Shown piece after piece: positions 27,367 through 36,441 of a stretch of 64,000 bases of DNA. Every line of letters starts with the position of its first letter. Position 1 is the stretch's first letter. Under the pieces are notes generated by a model. That model saw only the letters and a program-made list of their open reading frames with translations. It had not been told where the DNA came from and made no database searches. Both the position numbers and the translations under genes were made by a program. Source of the stretch: Paraglaciecola algarum (GTDB lineage Bacteria; Pseudomonadota; Gammaproteobacteria; Enterobacterales; Alteromonadaceae); contig NZ_JAKGAS010000005.1 of the NCBI RefSeq assembly GCF_021532655.1, forward strand, positions 124,001 to 188,000. Direction: 5' to 3'.

Positions 27367-28737
27367 ATGGACGACGTATTCTTGTTGTCTCGCCTGCAAT
27401 TTGCGGCCAATATCAGTTTTCACATTTTATTTCCAAGCATTACCATTGCATTAGGTTGGTTCTTATTTTATTTCAAATTACGTTTTAACCTCAGTCATCA
27501 TCCAGTATGGATGCGGATCTACCGCTTTTGGGTGAAAATATTTGCACTAAGTTTTGCAATTGGTGTGGTGACAGGCATCACTATGTCATTCCAATTTGGT
27601 ACCAATTGGCCAGGCTACATGGAACGCGTGGGCAATATTGCAGGTCCATTATTGGGTTATGAAGTGCTCACTGCTTTTTTCTTAGAAGCGACATTTCTAG
27701 GTATTATGTTATTTGGCATACATAGAGTGCCCAGTTGGTTGCACACCTTAGCTACTTTGTTAGTAGCGATAGGCACTACACTTTCAGCCTTTTGGATCAT
27801 AGCCTTAAATTCTTGGATGCAAACCCCAACAGGATTTGAAATGCGTGATGGCGTAGCCCACGCCATCGATTGGTGGTCGATTATCTTTAATCCATCTTTT
27901 CCGTATAGATTGAGCCATGTGTTATTAGCATCAGGATTAACTGCTGCATTTTTAATCGCTGGCATTTCGGCCTACAGAATTATACGTGGAGATAATAAAA
28001 AAGCTCCTCGATTAGCCTTAAAAACCGCTATATACGCCGCATCTTTCTTGATCCCTTTACAAATATTTGTAGGTGATCTACATGGCTTAAACACCTTAGA
28101 GCATCAACCTCAAAAAGTCGCAGCAATGGAAGGGGTTTGGGAAACTAAACAAGGTGTGCCTTTATTACTGTTTGCTATACCTGATGAAAAAAATCGGACT
28201 AATCATTTTGAAATCGCCATACCCAAGGTTACTAGTATGATTTTAACCCATGATCCAAATGGTGAAGTACAAGGCTTAAATGACTTTATAGGTGAGCATC
28301 CGCCGGTAGCCCCTGTATTTTATAGTTTTCGGATCATGATAGGTGTAGGTGTATTAATGTTGGCTATAGCTTGGTTTAGTAGCTATAAATTGCTGCGTAA
28401 TAAACATCTAACTAACACTCACCTATATGCTTTAATCGCCATGACCTTTTCCGGTTGGCTAGCAACTCTTGCCGGTTGGTATGTCACTGAAATTGGTCGT
28501 CAACCATACTTAGTATCCGGGATATTAAAAACCTCAGAAGCGGTCACTGATATCGCCCCAGAGAATGTTGTGTTTAGTTTTACTCTGTATATCTTGGTAT
28601 ACCTAGTATTAATGGTGGCATATTTACATACCTTATTTTTAATGGCGAGAAAGGCCGTACAAATTGAAGAAATACAACCAGAGGAACTAATTAAACTCAA
28701 TCCCTCTTCAACCAGCCAACCTCGAGAAGGAATATAA
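27367..28737 (+). CDS. cydA: Cytochrome bd-type quinol oxidase subunit I (CIO-like, short Q-loop)
   Basis: A 456-residue polytopic heme protein that oxidises ubiquinol and reduces oxygen to water. The E. coli heme ligands are recognisable: H19 (SFHILFP), H184 (PYRLSHVLL) and M324 (FRIMIGVG), with the proton-channel glutamates E99 and E107 at identical positions. GRQPY (377-381) stands for GRQPW. The periplasmic Q-loop is short, as in cyanide-insensitive oxidases (CioA), rather than the long E. coli form. AGAGG lies upstream of the ATG. It is 2 bp from cydB. The symbol follows the family; cioA would also fit. Confidence 0.94.
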   Translation: MDDVFLLSRLQFAANISFHILFPSITIALGWFLFYFKLRFNLSHHPVWMRIYRFWVKIFALSFAIGVVTGITMSFQFGTNWPGYMERVGNIAGPLLGYEVLTAFFLEATFLGIMLFGIHRVPSWLHTLATLLVAIGTTLSAFWIIALNSWMQTPTGFEMRDGVAHAIDWWSIIFNPSFPYRLSHVLLASGLTAAFLIAGISAYRIIRGDNKKAPRLALKTAIYAASFLIPLQIFVGDLHGLNTLEHQPQKVAAMEGVWETKQGVPLLLFAIPDEKNRTNHFEIAIPKVTSMILTHDPNGEVQGLNDFIGEHPPVAPVFYSFRIMIGVGVLMLAIAWFSSYKLLRNKHLTNTHLYALIAMTFSGWLATLAGWYVTEIGRQPYLVSGILKTSEAVTDIAPENVVFSFTLYILVYLVLMVAYLHTLFLMARKAVQIEEIQPEELIKLNPSSTSQPREGI

Positions 28738-28739
28738 TC

Positions 28740-29738
28740 ATGTTTGCAGACCAAGACTTACCTATTATATTTGCTGGGTTAATGGCGTTATCGATCATAG
28801 TTTACGCCATTCTCGATGGTTATGATTTGGGCGTAGGTATTTTGTTACCGTTAGAGAATGACAAACAAGCTGATCAAATGATTGCTTCTATTGGACCATT
28901 TTGGGATGCCAACGAAACTTGGTTAGTTTTAGCCGTAGGACTAATGTTGATCGCCTTCCCAAGTGCCCATAGCGTGATCCTAAAAGCCTTATATATTCCC
29001 ACAGCCTTTATGTTAATAGGCTTAATATTGCGTGGTGTCGCTTTTGATTTTCGTGCCAAAGTAGCTCAAGTAAATAAACACAGGTGGAATCAAGTTTTTA
29101 AACTAGGCTCTGTTATCACCAGTTGCAGCCAAGGTTACATGTTAGGCAGTTTTGTGATGGGTTTTGAATCTTCACTAACAGCATACTTATTCGCCAGTTT
29201 GAGCGCGCTAGGCGTAACATGTGCCTATGCCTTGATTGGCAGTGGTTGGTTAATTTTGAAAACGACTGAAGATTTGCAACTCAAAGCAATAGAATGGGCC
29301 AAGTTCAGTGGAAAAATTAGTTTCGTGGGTATTTTAGCTGTTTGTGTCGTCAACCCACTGATTAATCAGTTTGTATTTGAACGTTGGACAACCGCTCCAT
29401 TTGCTTACTTCGTTGTTATTATACCTTTTGCATGTTTTACCTTATTGTTTGTTGGGCACCTTGTTTTAAAACAACTGCCATTAAAAAACGACTCTGGTTG
29501 TTGGTTACCTTTTATGATCATTGTTGTAGTTTACTTATTTTGCTTTTGTGGATTAGCTTTTAGTTTTTATCCGTACGTAGTACCTGGGCAACTGACTATT
29601 TGGCAAGCAGCCAGTGCGCCAGAATCATTACGTTTTATTTTGTATGGAGCACTTGTGGTAATACCTTGTATATTGGCATATACCGTTTTTTCTTATCGAG
29701 TATTTTGGGGGAAAGTCGAAGATTTGCGATACTATTAG
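28740..29738 (+). CDS. cydB: Cytochrome bd-type quinol oxidase subunit II
   Basis: The 332-residue polytopic partner of CydA, with about eight or nine membrane segments and the family start YAILDGYDLGVGILLP (about 21-36) and FWDANETWLVLAVG (about 57-70). It stabilises the heme-binding subunit I in the inner membrane. It begins 2 bp after the cydA stop. No CydX-like small ORF is visible after it, consistent with the CIO type. A heptanucleotide repeat and a strong terminator follow. Confidence 0.93.
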   Translation: MFADQDLPIIFAGLMALSIIVYAILDGYDLGVGILLPLENDKQADQMIASIGPFWDANETWLVLAVGLMLIAFPSAHSVILKALYIPTAFMLIGLILRGVAFDFRAKVAQVNKHRWNQVFKLGSVITSCSQGYMLGSFVMGFESSLTAYLFASLSALGVTCAYALIGSGWLILKTTEDLQLKAIEWAKFSGKISFVGILAVCVVNPLINQFVFERWTTAPFAYFVVIIPFACFTLLFVGHLVLKQLPLKNDSGCWLPFMIIVVVYLFCFCGLAFSFYPYVVPGQLTIWQAASAPESLRFILYGALVVIPCILAYTVFSYRVFWGKVEDLRYY

Positions 29739-29742
29739 AAAT

Positions 29743-29771
29743 GAGTTGCGAGTTGCGAGTTGCGAGTTGCG
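29743..29771. repeat. GAGTTGC heptanucleotide tandem repeat
   Basis: About four perfect copies of the 7-bp unit GAGTTGC run together directly after the cydB stop. The array is too short and has no spacers, so it is a microsatellite and not a CRISPR. Confidence 0.85.
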
Positions 29772-29810
29772 AAAAAGACTGTGTTAAAACAAGTTTACAG
29801 TCAAACAGAA

Positions 29811-29856
29811 ATGCCGCTATTTAAAGCCGTCATTTAAAAATAACGGCATTTTTTAT
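29811..29856 (+). terminator. Rho-independent terminator of the gbsR-cydAB operon
   Basis: ATGCCGCTATTT (29811-29822) pairs with AAATAACGGCAT (29838-29849) at 11 of 12 positions and is followed by a run of T, a typical intrinsic terminator downstream of cydB. Confidence 0.88.
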
Positions 29857-29903
29857 CTTTTTATTTTGAGCTAGTAGCTCGTCACTTACAGCATTAGGCT
29901 AGT

Positions 29904-30341
29904 TTAAATGTCATATTTATCTTTCATTAAATAAGCAAAAGCTGTATTGAATGCAGTTTCTTGAAACATTTTTAATCCGGTTTCGGCCATTGGCACATGC
30001 ACTGGATTACGCTTTAGTGACTCTTTGATTTCTGTTGGCGGCATGACAATAACTTCAACATCGTCTAATAATTCAAGTGCGGCTTCTAATTTAAAACCCA
30101 CTGCACCACCAGCAAACTTGCCTTTCATGGGACGTTGGCGAATAACAATTTTATCAATTTTGTAATCTTGAACTAGTTGGGCAAACGATTTTTGAAAATA
30201 GCGTAAGTCTTTAGCCACAGCATTTTTAGGCAGACTGAGCTTTCTTGCACGACAATCAGGAATTTGAAACACTTCATCAGCTAGAGATAACAAACACACA
30301 TTTGCATCATTCGCACTTAACTCAACACCACATACACGCAT
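29904..30341 (-). CDS. DUF3010-family protein
   Basis: A 145-residue protein starting MRVCGVELSANDANVCLL, with IRQRPMKGKFAGGAVGFKLEAALELL (about 73-98) and VIVMPPTEIKESLKR. This is the pattern of DUF3010 proteins of marine gammaproteobacteria, which have an RNase H-like/RuvC-like start (GVELS). The start at 30341 is chosen over 30356 because a GGAGGGG site lies 6 nt before it. Function is unknown. It is transcribed alone and convergent with the cydAB operon. Confidence 0.82.
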   Translation of the reverse strand: MRVCGVELSANDANVCLLSLADEVFQIPDCRARKLSLPKNAVAKDLRYFQKSFAQLVQDYKIDKIVIRQRPMKGKFAGGAVGFKLEAALELLDDVEVIVMPPTEIKESLKRNPVHVPMAETGLKMFQETAFNTAFAYLMKDKYDI

Positions 30342-30560
30342 TACACACCCCTCCAAAATAATTGGGGAGATTATAACGTAAAGCGATAAGGGCCGTTATC
30401 TAATATTTAAACAATTCAATTTAGCTTTATTTATGCAGGGTATAAGAGATCACTAAGAATATTTATACATTTGATTTTTATACATAAATTGTAATCTGAG
30501 CGTTTTTAGGATAAAAATTGACCTATACTAAAAAGATTGTTTTAAATGGGTTGTTAAATC

Positions 30561-31511
30561 ATGTACTTATTCAAAAAGTTATTCACAACGTTTGTATTGT
30601 ATAGCTGCTATTCTTTATCGACCCAAGCTGTACAGTTAGTGCACGAGACTTCAAAAAAAAACGGTCTAATGTTTTTCAATTACAAATGGGAAGACCACCA
30701 AAAACAACCCCAATCTCTTAACTTTTCTTTACCCTTAGAACAAATCAACAAAAAACACCACAAACGTTTTGTGCCAGATTTAGCCGATCAATACGTGTAT
30801 ATTGAGCTACATAAAGCCGCGCGTACCATTAACCCTAAAGAAGCTAGCGTTAAAATTCGTCGCAAAGCAAAAGATATCGAGATACAGGTGACGAGCCGTT
30901 CTCAGAACTTATTGGATAAATGGCAACGTTCTATGCAACAAAGTCGTGAGAATGCTTTTAACCAATACCTAAAAGATAACTATCTCAGCCATTTTAGAAC
31001 TCATTTGGGTCAAAAAGTCATTAAACCCGACCACTTACGTTACATTGCTGAAAGTAAAACACCGTTAATGCCCATTGCCCAAGCATTGTACCAAAAAGTG
31101 CCCGAAAGTAGCGAAACCAGAGTGTATGTGAATTTATTATTAAGCTGGGTTCAAAGCATTCCGTATAGCGCACTAGAAGATAGGGTAACATCTAATGGAG
31201 CAGGATATTTACCTCCGCCACTTGTGGTGGCCAGTAATCAAGGTGATTGCGACAGCAAATCTGCTTTGATGGCTAGCTTGATCCGTTCATTGTTACCAGA
31301 CGCCAAAATGATCATGCTGTATTTACCCAATCATGCCTTATTAGGTGTGAGCCTACCCTTTCGAACTACAGAACGAACGCTCAATATTGAAGGAATAGAT
31401 TATTTACTGATGGAACCCACCGGCCCAGCTAACACTAAATTAGGAGAAATTGCCCTTAGTAGTAATAATGCCATCAATGGCAATATGCATAGTTATGAGG
31501 TAGTACCATAA
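30561..31511 (+). CDS. Secreted transglutaminase-like protein
   Basis: A 316-residue protein with a signal peptide (about 1-23, cleavage near STQA-VQ). The C-terminal half has a papain-like transglutaminase pattern: NQGDCDSKSALMASLIRSLLP (Cys about 229), YLPNHALLGV (His about 256) and DYLLMEPTGP (Glu about 281), a plausible Cys-His-acid triad. The N-terminal half is basic and probably helical. It may be a periplasmic or surface peptidase or transferase; the substrate is unknown. It stands alone behind a TTGACC-type promoter-like sequence at 30519. Confidence 0.78.
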   Translation: MYLFKKLFTTFVLYSCYSLSTQAVQLVHETSKKNGLMFFNYKWEDHQKQPQSLNFSLPLEQINKKHHKRFVPDLADQYVYIELHKAARTINPKEASVKIRRKAKDIEIQVTSRSQNLLDKWQRSMQQSRENAFNQYLKDNYLSHFRTHLGQKVIKPDHLRYIAESKTPLMPIAQALYQKVPESSETRVYVNLLLSWVQSIPYSALEDRVTSNGAGYLPPPLVVASNQGDCDSKSALMASLIRSLLPDAKMIMLYLPNHALLGVSLPFRTTERTLNIEGIDYLLMEPTGPANTKLGEIALSSNNAINGNMHSYEVVP

Positions 31512-31854
31512 CCAATAATATTCTAGGGCCTGTTTATCTTTTCTTTATGTATTTGCAGCGAGTTGCGTGCCATTTATACAATAAAGCACGGGTGTGGTGT
31601 AGTTGCTCTGCATGAATGAGTGCTAAAGCAGCAAAGATAAACAGCCCCTCGTTAACCTATCCCATATTTAGGTAATCTACCGCAAATGACTCAGTACCAT
31701 AAAGTAAAAATTGTAGAATGGCTGGGCTTATAGATTTAAGAAATCTAATATTTCAACGACGCAGCTCTGTCCTTAGAGCCGCTAGAAATAAGCACTAACA
31801 AACCTAAATACTCGTATTTGATTTAGAAATTCTAACGTTCAAAAAGGCGGCTTC
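31512..31854. other. Intergenic gap before the RND efflux operon
   Basis: This 343-bp gap contains the element at 31525-31649 and, nearer the pump operon, a perfect small palindrome TAGATTT-AAG-AAATCTA (31731-31747), which could be an operator. No regulator gene lies next to the pump and no coding sequence is seen in the gap. Confidence 0.55.
31525..31649. repeat. 125-bp element C with AGGGSCTGTTTATCTTT inverted ends
   Basis: AGGGCCTGTTTATCTTT (31525-31541) and its complement AAAGATAAACAGCCCCT (31633-31649) match at 16 of 17 positions. The internal 90 bp has no reading frame. This looks like another small non-autonomous element, inserted 14 bp after the transglutaminase-like gene, where it could also serve as a terminator hairpin. 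Confidence 0.78.
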
Positions 31855-32928
31855 ATGTCCAAAAGTAAAATACTTTCTCCCATCCTAATCGCCTTAATTA
31901 TAATGTGCGGCTTAGTTGTGTATTTGTATGCTCCAAACAGTGAGCAAGAACAACAAAAAAAATCTATCACTACTCCTGTCAGGGTTTACTCAGTTGAGCA
32001 ACAAAAATTTCCGGTTACAATCGAGGCATTAGGCACAGCCAACGCCAACGAATCCATCACAATTACCGCTCAAAAATCAGCCATAGTGCAAAGTATTCAG
32101 TTTGATGATGGCGACTTGGTCGAAAAAGGACAGTTACTTTTAAAGCTCAACGATAGAGAAGAACAAGCTCGTTTAAACGAGTTAGAAATCAATCTTCAAG
32201 AAGCAAAACGTCAACTAAAACGTATCGACAATCTAGCCCAATTAAGCGTAGCTTCTAAACAACTATTGGACGAACAACAAGCGAAAGTAAAGGCCTTAAA
32301 AGCGCAACTTGAAGTAGCCAAAACTCAACTTGATGAACTCGTTCTTAGTGCACCTTTTAACGGCATGTTAGGTGTGCGTAAAGTGAGTGTAGGTGCATTA
32401 GTCGAGCCGGGTGATTTAATTGTGACTTTGGATGATATGAGTTTAATTAAAGTTGACTTCACTGTGGCAGAATCCCACTTACCTAGTGTACAAAATGGCC
32501 AACTTGTTGTTGCAACATCAGTAGCCTATCCTGGTGAAGAGTTCACTGGAAAAATATCCAATATAGCATCTAGAGTTGATCCCATCACTCGTGCGATTCA
32601 AATTCGCGCAATAGTCGATAATAAAAACTTTAAACTTCGCCCAGGCATGTTACTGCAACTTAATTTGCAAAAACAAATCTTAGATACCCTAGTGATCCCT
32701 GAGTCGGCCTTAGTGCCAATCGAAGATAAACAGTTTGTGTATATAATCGAGAATGACATAGCAGTACAAAAGCAAGTTCAAGTAGGTTTACGCAAACCAG
32801 GTATGGCACAAATAGTGTCTGGTTTGACCGAACATGATCAAGTTGTAGTGGAAGGAGCCCTGCGTTTGCGCGATGGCTCGAATGTGAATATTCTAGCTTC
32901 TACAACATCTAATACAGCAAAAGGGTAA
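31855..32928 (+). CDS. RND efflux periplasmic adaptor (membrane fusion protein)
   Basis: A 357-residue HlyD/AcrA-type adaptor. It has an N-terminal membrane segment (about 6-26), a first beta-barrel/lipoyl half (ITITAQKSAIVQSIQFDDGDLVEKGQLLLKL), an alpha hairpin (about 100-160), a second lipoyl half (LSAPFNGMLGVRKVSVGALVEPGDLIVTL), and a C-terminal membrane-proximal domain (VVEGALRLRDGSNV). It links the inner-membrane pump encoded 7 bp downstream to a TolC-like channel, which is not in this window. AAGG lies upstream of the ATG. The substrate is unknown. Confidence 0.93.
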   Translation: MSKSKILSPILIALIIMCGLVVYLYAPNSEQEQQKKSITTPVRVYSVEQQKFPVTIEALGTANANESITITAQKSAIVQSIQFDDGDLVEKGQLLLKLNDREEQARLNELEINLQEAKRQLKRIDNLAQLSVASKQLLDEQQAKVKALKAQLEVAKTQLDELVLSAPFNGMLGVRKVSVGALVEPGDLIVTLDDMSLIKVDFTVAESHLPSVQNGQLVVATSVAYPGEEFTGKISNIASRVDPITRAIQIRAIVDNKNFKLRPGMLLQLNLQKQILDTLVIPESALVPIEDKQFVYIIENDIAVQKQVQVGLRKPGMAQIVSGLTEHDQVVVEGALRLRDGSNVNILASTTSNTAKG

Positions 32929-32935
32929 GCGTATA

Positions 32936-35900
32936 ATGTTGTTATCAGATGTTTCAATAAAACGCCCGGTTTTTGCCACTGTAATAAATTTACTACTAGT
33001 GGTATTCGGCATTGTTGCCATGACTATGCTTTCCTTGCGGGAATACCCCGATATCGACCCACCAATAGTCTCAATTAATACCAATTATACTGGGGCTTCG
33101 GCCTCGATAGTGGAAACTCGTATTACCCAACTAATTGAAGATCGTATCAGTGGCATAGAAGGTATTAAAAATATCACCTCTTCTAGCAGTAATGGGCGTT
33201 CTTCCATCAGTATCGAATTTAACCTATCAAGAGATATCGATGCTGCCTCAAATGACGTACGAGAGCGAGTCAGCCGAGCATTAAATAATTTGCCGGATCA
33301 AGCTGAACCACCAGAAGTCTCTAAATCAAGTTCAGATGAAGATGTCATTATTTGGTACAACCTACGCAGCGACAACATGAATGTCATGGAGTTAACCGAC
33401 TACGCCGACAGGTTTATTGTTGACCGCTTGTCTGTAGCCGAAGGGGTCGCACGGGTTCGTTTAGGTGGAGGTCGAAGTTATGCGATGAAAGTATGGCTTG
33501 ACCGCAATGCCATGGCCGCCAGGGATATTACTGTCAATGACATTGAACAAGTTATTCGCAGCGAAAATGTTGAACTACCGGCAGGCCAAGTAGAATCTAC
33601 CCAACGAGATTTTGAAGTGCGAGTCGCCCGTAGTTATTTAAACCCGGACGACTTTGCCAAATTAGCTATAAAAATGGGTGATGATGGATACCTAATTCGA
33701 TTAAGAGATGTTGCCACAGTTGAGCTAGGCGCTGAAGATGATAAAACAGAATTCAGAGGTGACGGTGTTAACATGATTGGTTTAGGCATTATAAAACAAT
33801 CAAAAGCCAATACCCTAGAAGTAGCCCGTGCTGCAAGAGAGGCTATACAACAAATCGAAAAAGGCTTACCCGACAATATATTCATTGTGCCGAGCTATGA
33901 CTCTTCACTGTTTATCGAAGCTTCCATAGACGAAGTATACAACACCTTAGCCATTGCTATGTTAATGGTGGTATTAGTGATTTATGTTTTTCTGGGAAAT
34001 ATTCGCGCTACTATTATTCCCGCCATCACAGTGCCTGTATCTCTAGTTGCAGCCTTCACTGTGATGTATGCCTTAGGTTTTTCTATTAACTTATTAACCC
34101 TACTAGCCATGGTGTTAGCCATAGGTTTAGTAGTAGATGACGCCATAGTGGTATTAGAAAATATATCGCGGCGGATTGAGTTGGGCGAGCCCAAACTACT
34201 AGCTGCGTATCGAGGCGCGCGCGAAGTCGGCTTCGCCGTTATTGCCACTACCTTAGTGTTAATTGCTGTATTTATGCCACTGGTTTTTTTACAAGGTAAT
34301 ATCGGTAGGTTGTTTACTGAATTTGCTTTAGCTATTGCCGCTGCTGTGGCTTTTTCCAGTGTAACGGCATTAACTCTAACCCCTATGCTAAGTTCAAAAC
34401 TACTGACAAAAAATAGTAAAAAGTCAGGCTTTAATGCTTGGATGGACAACTCCTTTAAAAAAATCGAAACCCGCTATTTTAATATTTTAGGTAAAACTAT
34501 TCATCAACCTATCTTGATGTCACTTTTGATAATAGTCAGTATTGTAGCCTTAGTACGATTAGCCGATATCATCCCTAGTGAGTTTGTACCCAAAGAAGAT
34601 AGGCGTAACTTTTTTATCATGGTGCAATCTGCCGAAGGCACCAGTTTTAACGAAAACAGCAAACATATTAAAGCTGTAGAAGAAATGTTATTGCCCTATT
34701 TAGAAACAGACGAAGTCATTAGAGTGTTGGTACGTACGCCTGGTTTTGGCGGCAGTTCAGGCATTGCTGTTGTGGGTACACCTATCAATGATGATGGTTC
34801 AGTCGAGCGCCGTTCCTCTTTTGAACTAATGGACGAAATCACCAAAAAGTTATCTGCTATTCCTGATATTCGTGCTTTTGCCATTATGCGTAGTGGCATT
34901 GGTGGACGTGGTGTGGGTCGCCCTGTGCAGTTTGTATTACAAGGCGACACCTATGAAGATTTAGTCCAATGGCGCGACACCTTGTTAGAGGAAGCCCGAG
35001 AAAACCCTAACTTAATTCGCCTAGATTCAGACTATAAAGAAACTTGGCCTCAGTTGCTGGTTGATATAGATACCGAACGGGCAGCCGATTTAGGTGTATC
35101 TGTCAGCGACATAGGCCGCACCTTAGAAACTATGTTGGGCCAACGCCGAGTATCGACCTTTTTAGATCGAGGGCAAGAGTATTATGTGATTATGGAAGGT
35201 CGTCGAGCAGACTATCGCAGCCCGCAAAGTATCGACAATCTATACGTACGTTCACAACATACGGGCAAACTGATCCCCATGGCGAACTTGCTCACAATTA
35301 AAGAACGAGCCACGTCAGCAACATTAAACCGTTATAACCGTATGCGTAGCATTACCATCAGTGCCAATTTAGCCGAAGGTTACACTGTAGGCCAAGCACT
35401 AGAATATTTAGAAAACTTAGTACAAACAAAATTACCCGATGGAGTCTCGATAGACTACAAAGGAGAGTCACAGCTTTATCAAGAGTCAGGTAATTCAGTC
35501 ATATTTATATTCTTGATGGCACTAGCCATTGTATATCTTATTTTAGCCGCTCAATTTGAAAGCTGGGTGCATCCTTGGGTAATTATGCTTACCGTACCTT
35601 TGGCATTAGTCGGTGCGTTTATTGGACTCTACTTTGCAGGTATGACACTCAACATATACAGCCAAATTGGCTTAGTCATGTTAATTGGTCTAGCAGCTAA
35701 AAATGGGATTTTAATTGTTGAGTTTGCCAACCAACTGCGAGATGCAGGTACTGAATTTGAACTGGCGTTGAAAAAAGCCGCTATGTTACGTTTACGTCCT
35801 ATTGTTATGACAGGTTTTACCACAGTATTCAGCTCCTTACCTTTAGTATTGGCCACAGGCCCGGGCGCGGAAAGCCGCACTGTTATTGGCATGGTGATTT

Positions 35901-36055
35901 TTGCTGGGGTATTGGTATCGGCTATATTAACCCTGTTTATTATTCCTACCGCTTATTATTGGTTAGCCCAAAAAACTGGCTCACCTCAAGCAATTAGTCA
36001 GAAATTAGATAAGTTAGAAAAGGATATTCCTTACCATAAAGGTGAAGGTGTTTAG
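32936..36055 (+). CDS. RND efflux pump permease (HAE1 family)
   Basis: A 1039-residue proton-driven RND transporter of the AcrB/MexF type: TM1 after the start (SIKRPVFATVINLLLVV), two large periplasmic loops, and twelve predicted membrane segments in two repeats. Proton-relay residues D401/D402 (GLVVDDAIVVLENI) and K922 (LAAKNGILIVEF) are present. It is coupled to its adaptor by a 7-bp gap. The family exports hydrophobic drugs, solvents or lipophilic metabolites; nothing here fixes the substrate. An intrinsic terminator follows. Confidence 0.95.
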   Translation: MLLSDVSIKRPVFATVINLLLVVFGIVAMTMLSLREYPDIDPPIVSINTNYTGASASIVETRITQLIEDRISGIEGIKNITSSSSNGRSSISIEFNLSRDIDAASNDVRERVSRALNNLPDQAEPPEVSKSSSDEDVIIWYNLRSDNMNVMELTDYADRFIVDRLSVAEGVARVRLGGGRSYAMKVWLDRNAMAARDITVNDIEQVIRSENVELPAGQVESTQRDFEVRVARSYLNPDDFAKLAIKMGDDGYLIRLRDVATVELGAEDDKTEFRGDGVNMIGLGIIKQSKANTLEVARAAREAIQQIEKGLPDNIFIVPSYDSSLFIEASIDEVYNTLAIAMLMVVLVIYVFLGNIRATIIPAITVPVSLVAAFTVMYALGFSINLLTLLAMVLAIGLVVDDAIVVLENISRRIELGEPKLLAAYRGAREVGFAVIATTLVLIAVFMPLVFLQGNIGRLFTEFALAIAAAVAFSSVTALTLTPMLSSKLLTKNSKKSGFNAWMDNSFKKIETRYFNILGKTIHQPILMSLLIIVSIVALVRLADIIPSEFVPKEDRRNFFIMVQSAEGTSFNENSKHIKAVEEMLLPYLETDEVIRVLVRTPGFGGSSGIAVVGTPINDDGSVERRSSFELMDEITKKLSAIPDIRAFAIMRSGIGGRGVGRPVQFVLQGDTYEDLVQWRDTLLEEARENPNLIRLDSDYKETWPQLLVDIDTERAADLGVSVSDIGRTLETMLGQRRVSTFLDRGQEYYVIMEGRRADYRSPQSIDNLYVRSQHTGKLIPMANLLTIKERATSATLNRYNRMRSITISANLAEGYTVGQALEYLENLVQTKLPDGVSIDYKGESQLYQESGNSVIFIFLMALAIVYLILAAQFESWVHPWVIMLTVPLALVGAFIGLYFAGMTLNIYSQIGLVMLIGLAAKNGILIVEFANQLRDAGTEFELALKKAAMLRLRPIVMTGFTTVFSSLPLVLATGPGAESRTVIGMVIFAGVLVSAILTLFIIPTAYYWLAQKTGSPQAISQKLDKLEKDIPYHKGEGV

Positions 36056-36094
36056 CTTTTCTGAAAAGTACAATTCACAGTTAGTAAAATGATT

Positions 36095-36127
36095 AAAGCA
36101 CCGCAGGAAACTGACGGTGCTTTTTTG
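36095..36127 (+). terminator. Rho-independent terminator of the RND operon
   Basis: AAGCACCG (36096-36103) pairs perfectly with CGGTGCTT (36115-36122), with an 11-nt loop and a run of T, 40 bp after the pump stop codon. Confidence 0.88.
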
Positions 36128-36340
36128 TTTAAGGTTGTCTTTATGCTAGGCACTAAGATCATGCCCTAGCGTCATTCCTACATGGTATTAGCAGGAATCT
36201 CTTTTCTTTATATCCCCTAAAATAAATTAACGTTGCTGTCCATGCTCAATAACCTTTATCGGCGAAGGACGCAGCCACAATTATTTTTAGTCTCTATTTA
36301 CTAGCTTCTATCCGCTGCTCTTTCCCGTTTGTAGTGCCCT

Positions 36341-36377
36341 AAACAAAAAAGACTCGATAACCACTGGTTATCGAGTC
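36341..36377 (-). terminator. Rho-independent terminator of the large lipoprotein gene
   Basis: On the minus strand GACTCGATAACC and GGTTATCGAGTC form a 12-bp stem with a 3-nt loop (36351-36377), followed by TTTTTTGTTT (36350-36341). Confidence 0.88.
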
Positions 36378-36441
36378 AAAATGTTGTAAGGCAATCTTAT
36401 GAGTGATGGCGCTTAATCTTCTAAAACTAAGCTACATGGTG

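Larger units (their letters stand above)
36056..36441. other. Intergenic gap between the RND operon and the large lipoprotein gene
   Basis: The 386-bp gap between convergent genes holds the two terminators and, between them, an imperfect hairpin of the ATTCCTAC...GCAGGAAT type (about 36172-36198), a common intergenic palindrome style in this group. No gene is seen. Confidence 0.55.

Noticed and set aside
29743..29771. GAGTTGC repeats as a possible CRISPR array
   Set aside because: The units are 7 bp, contiguous and without spacers.
33982..34449. 155-codon frame opposite the RND pump gene
   Set aside because: It is antisense to a conserved transporter with no ribosome site or family match.
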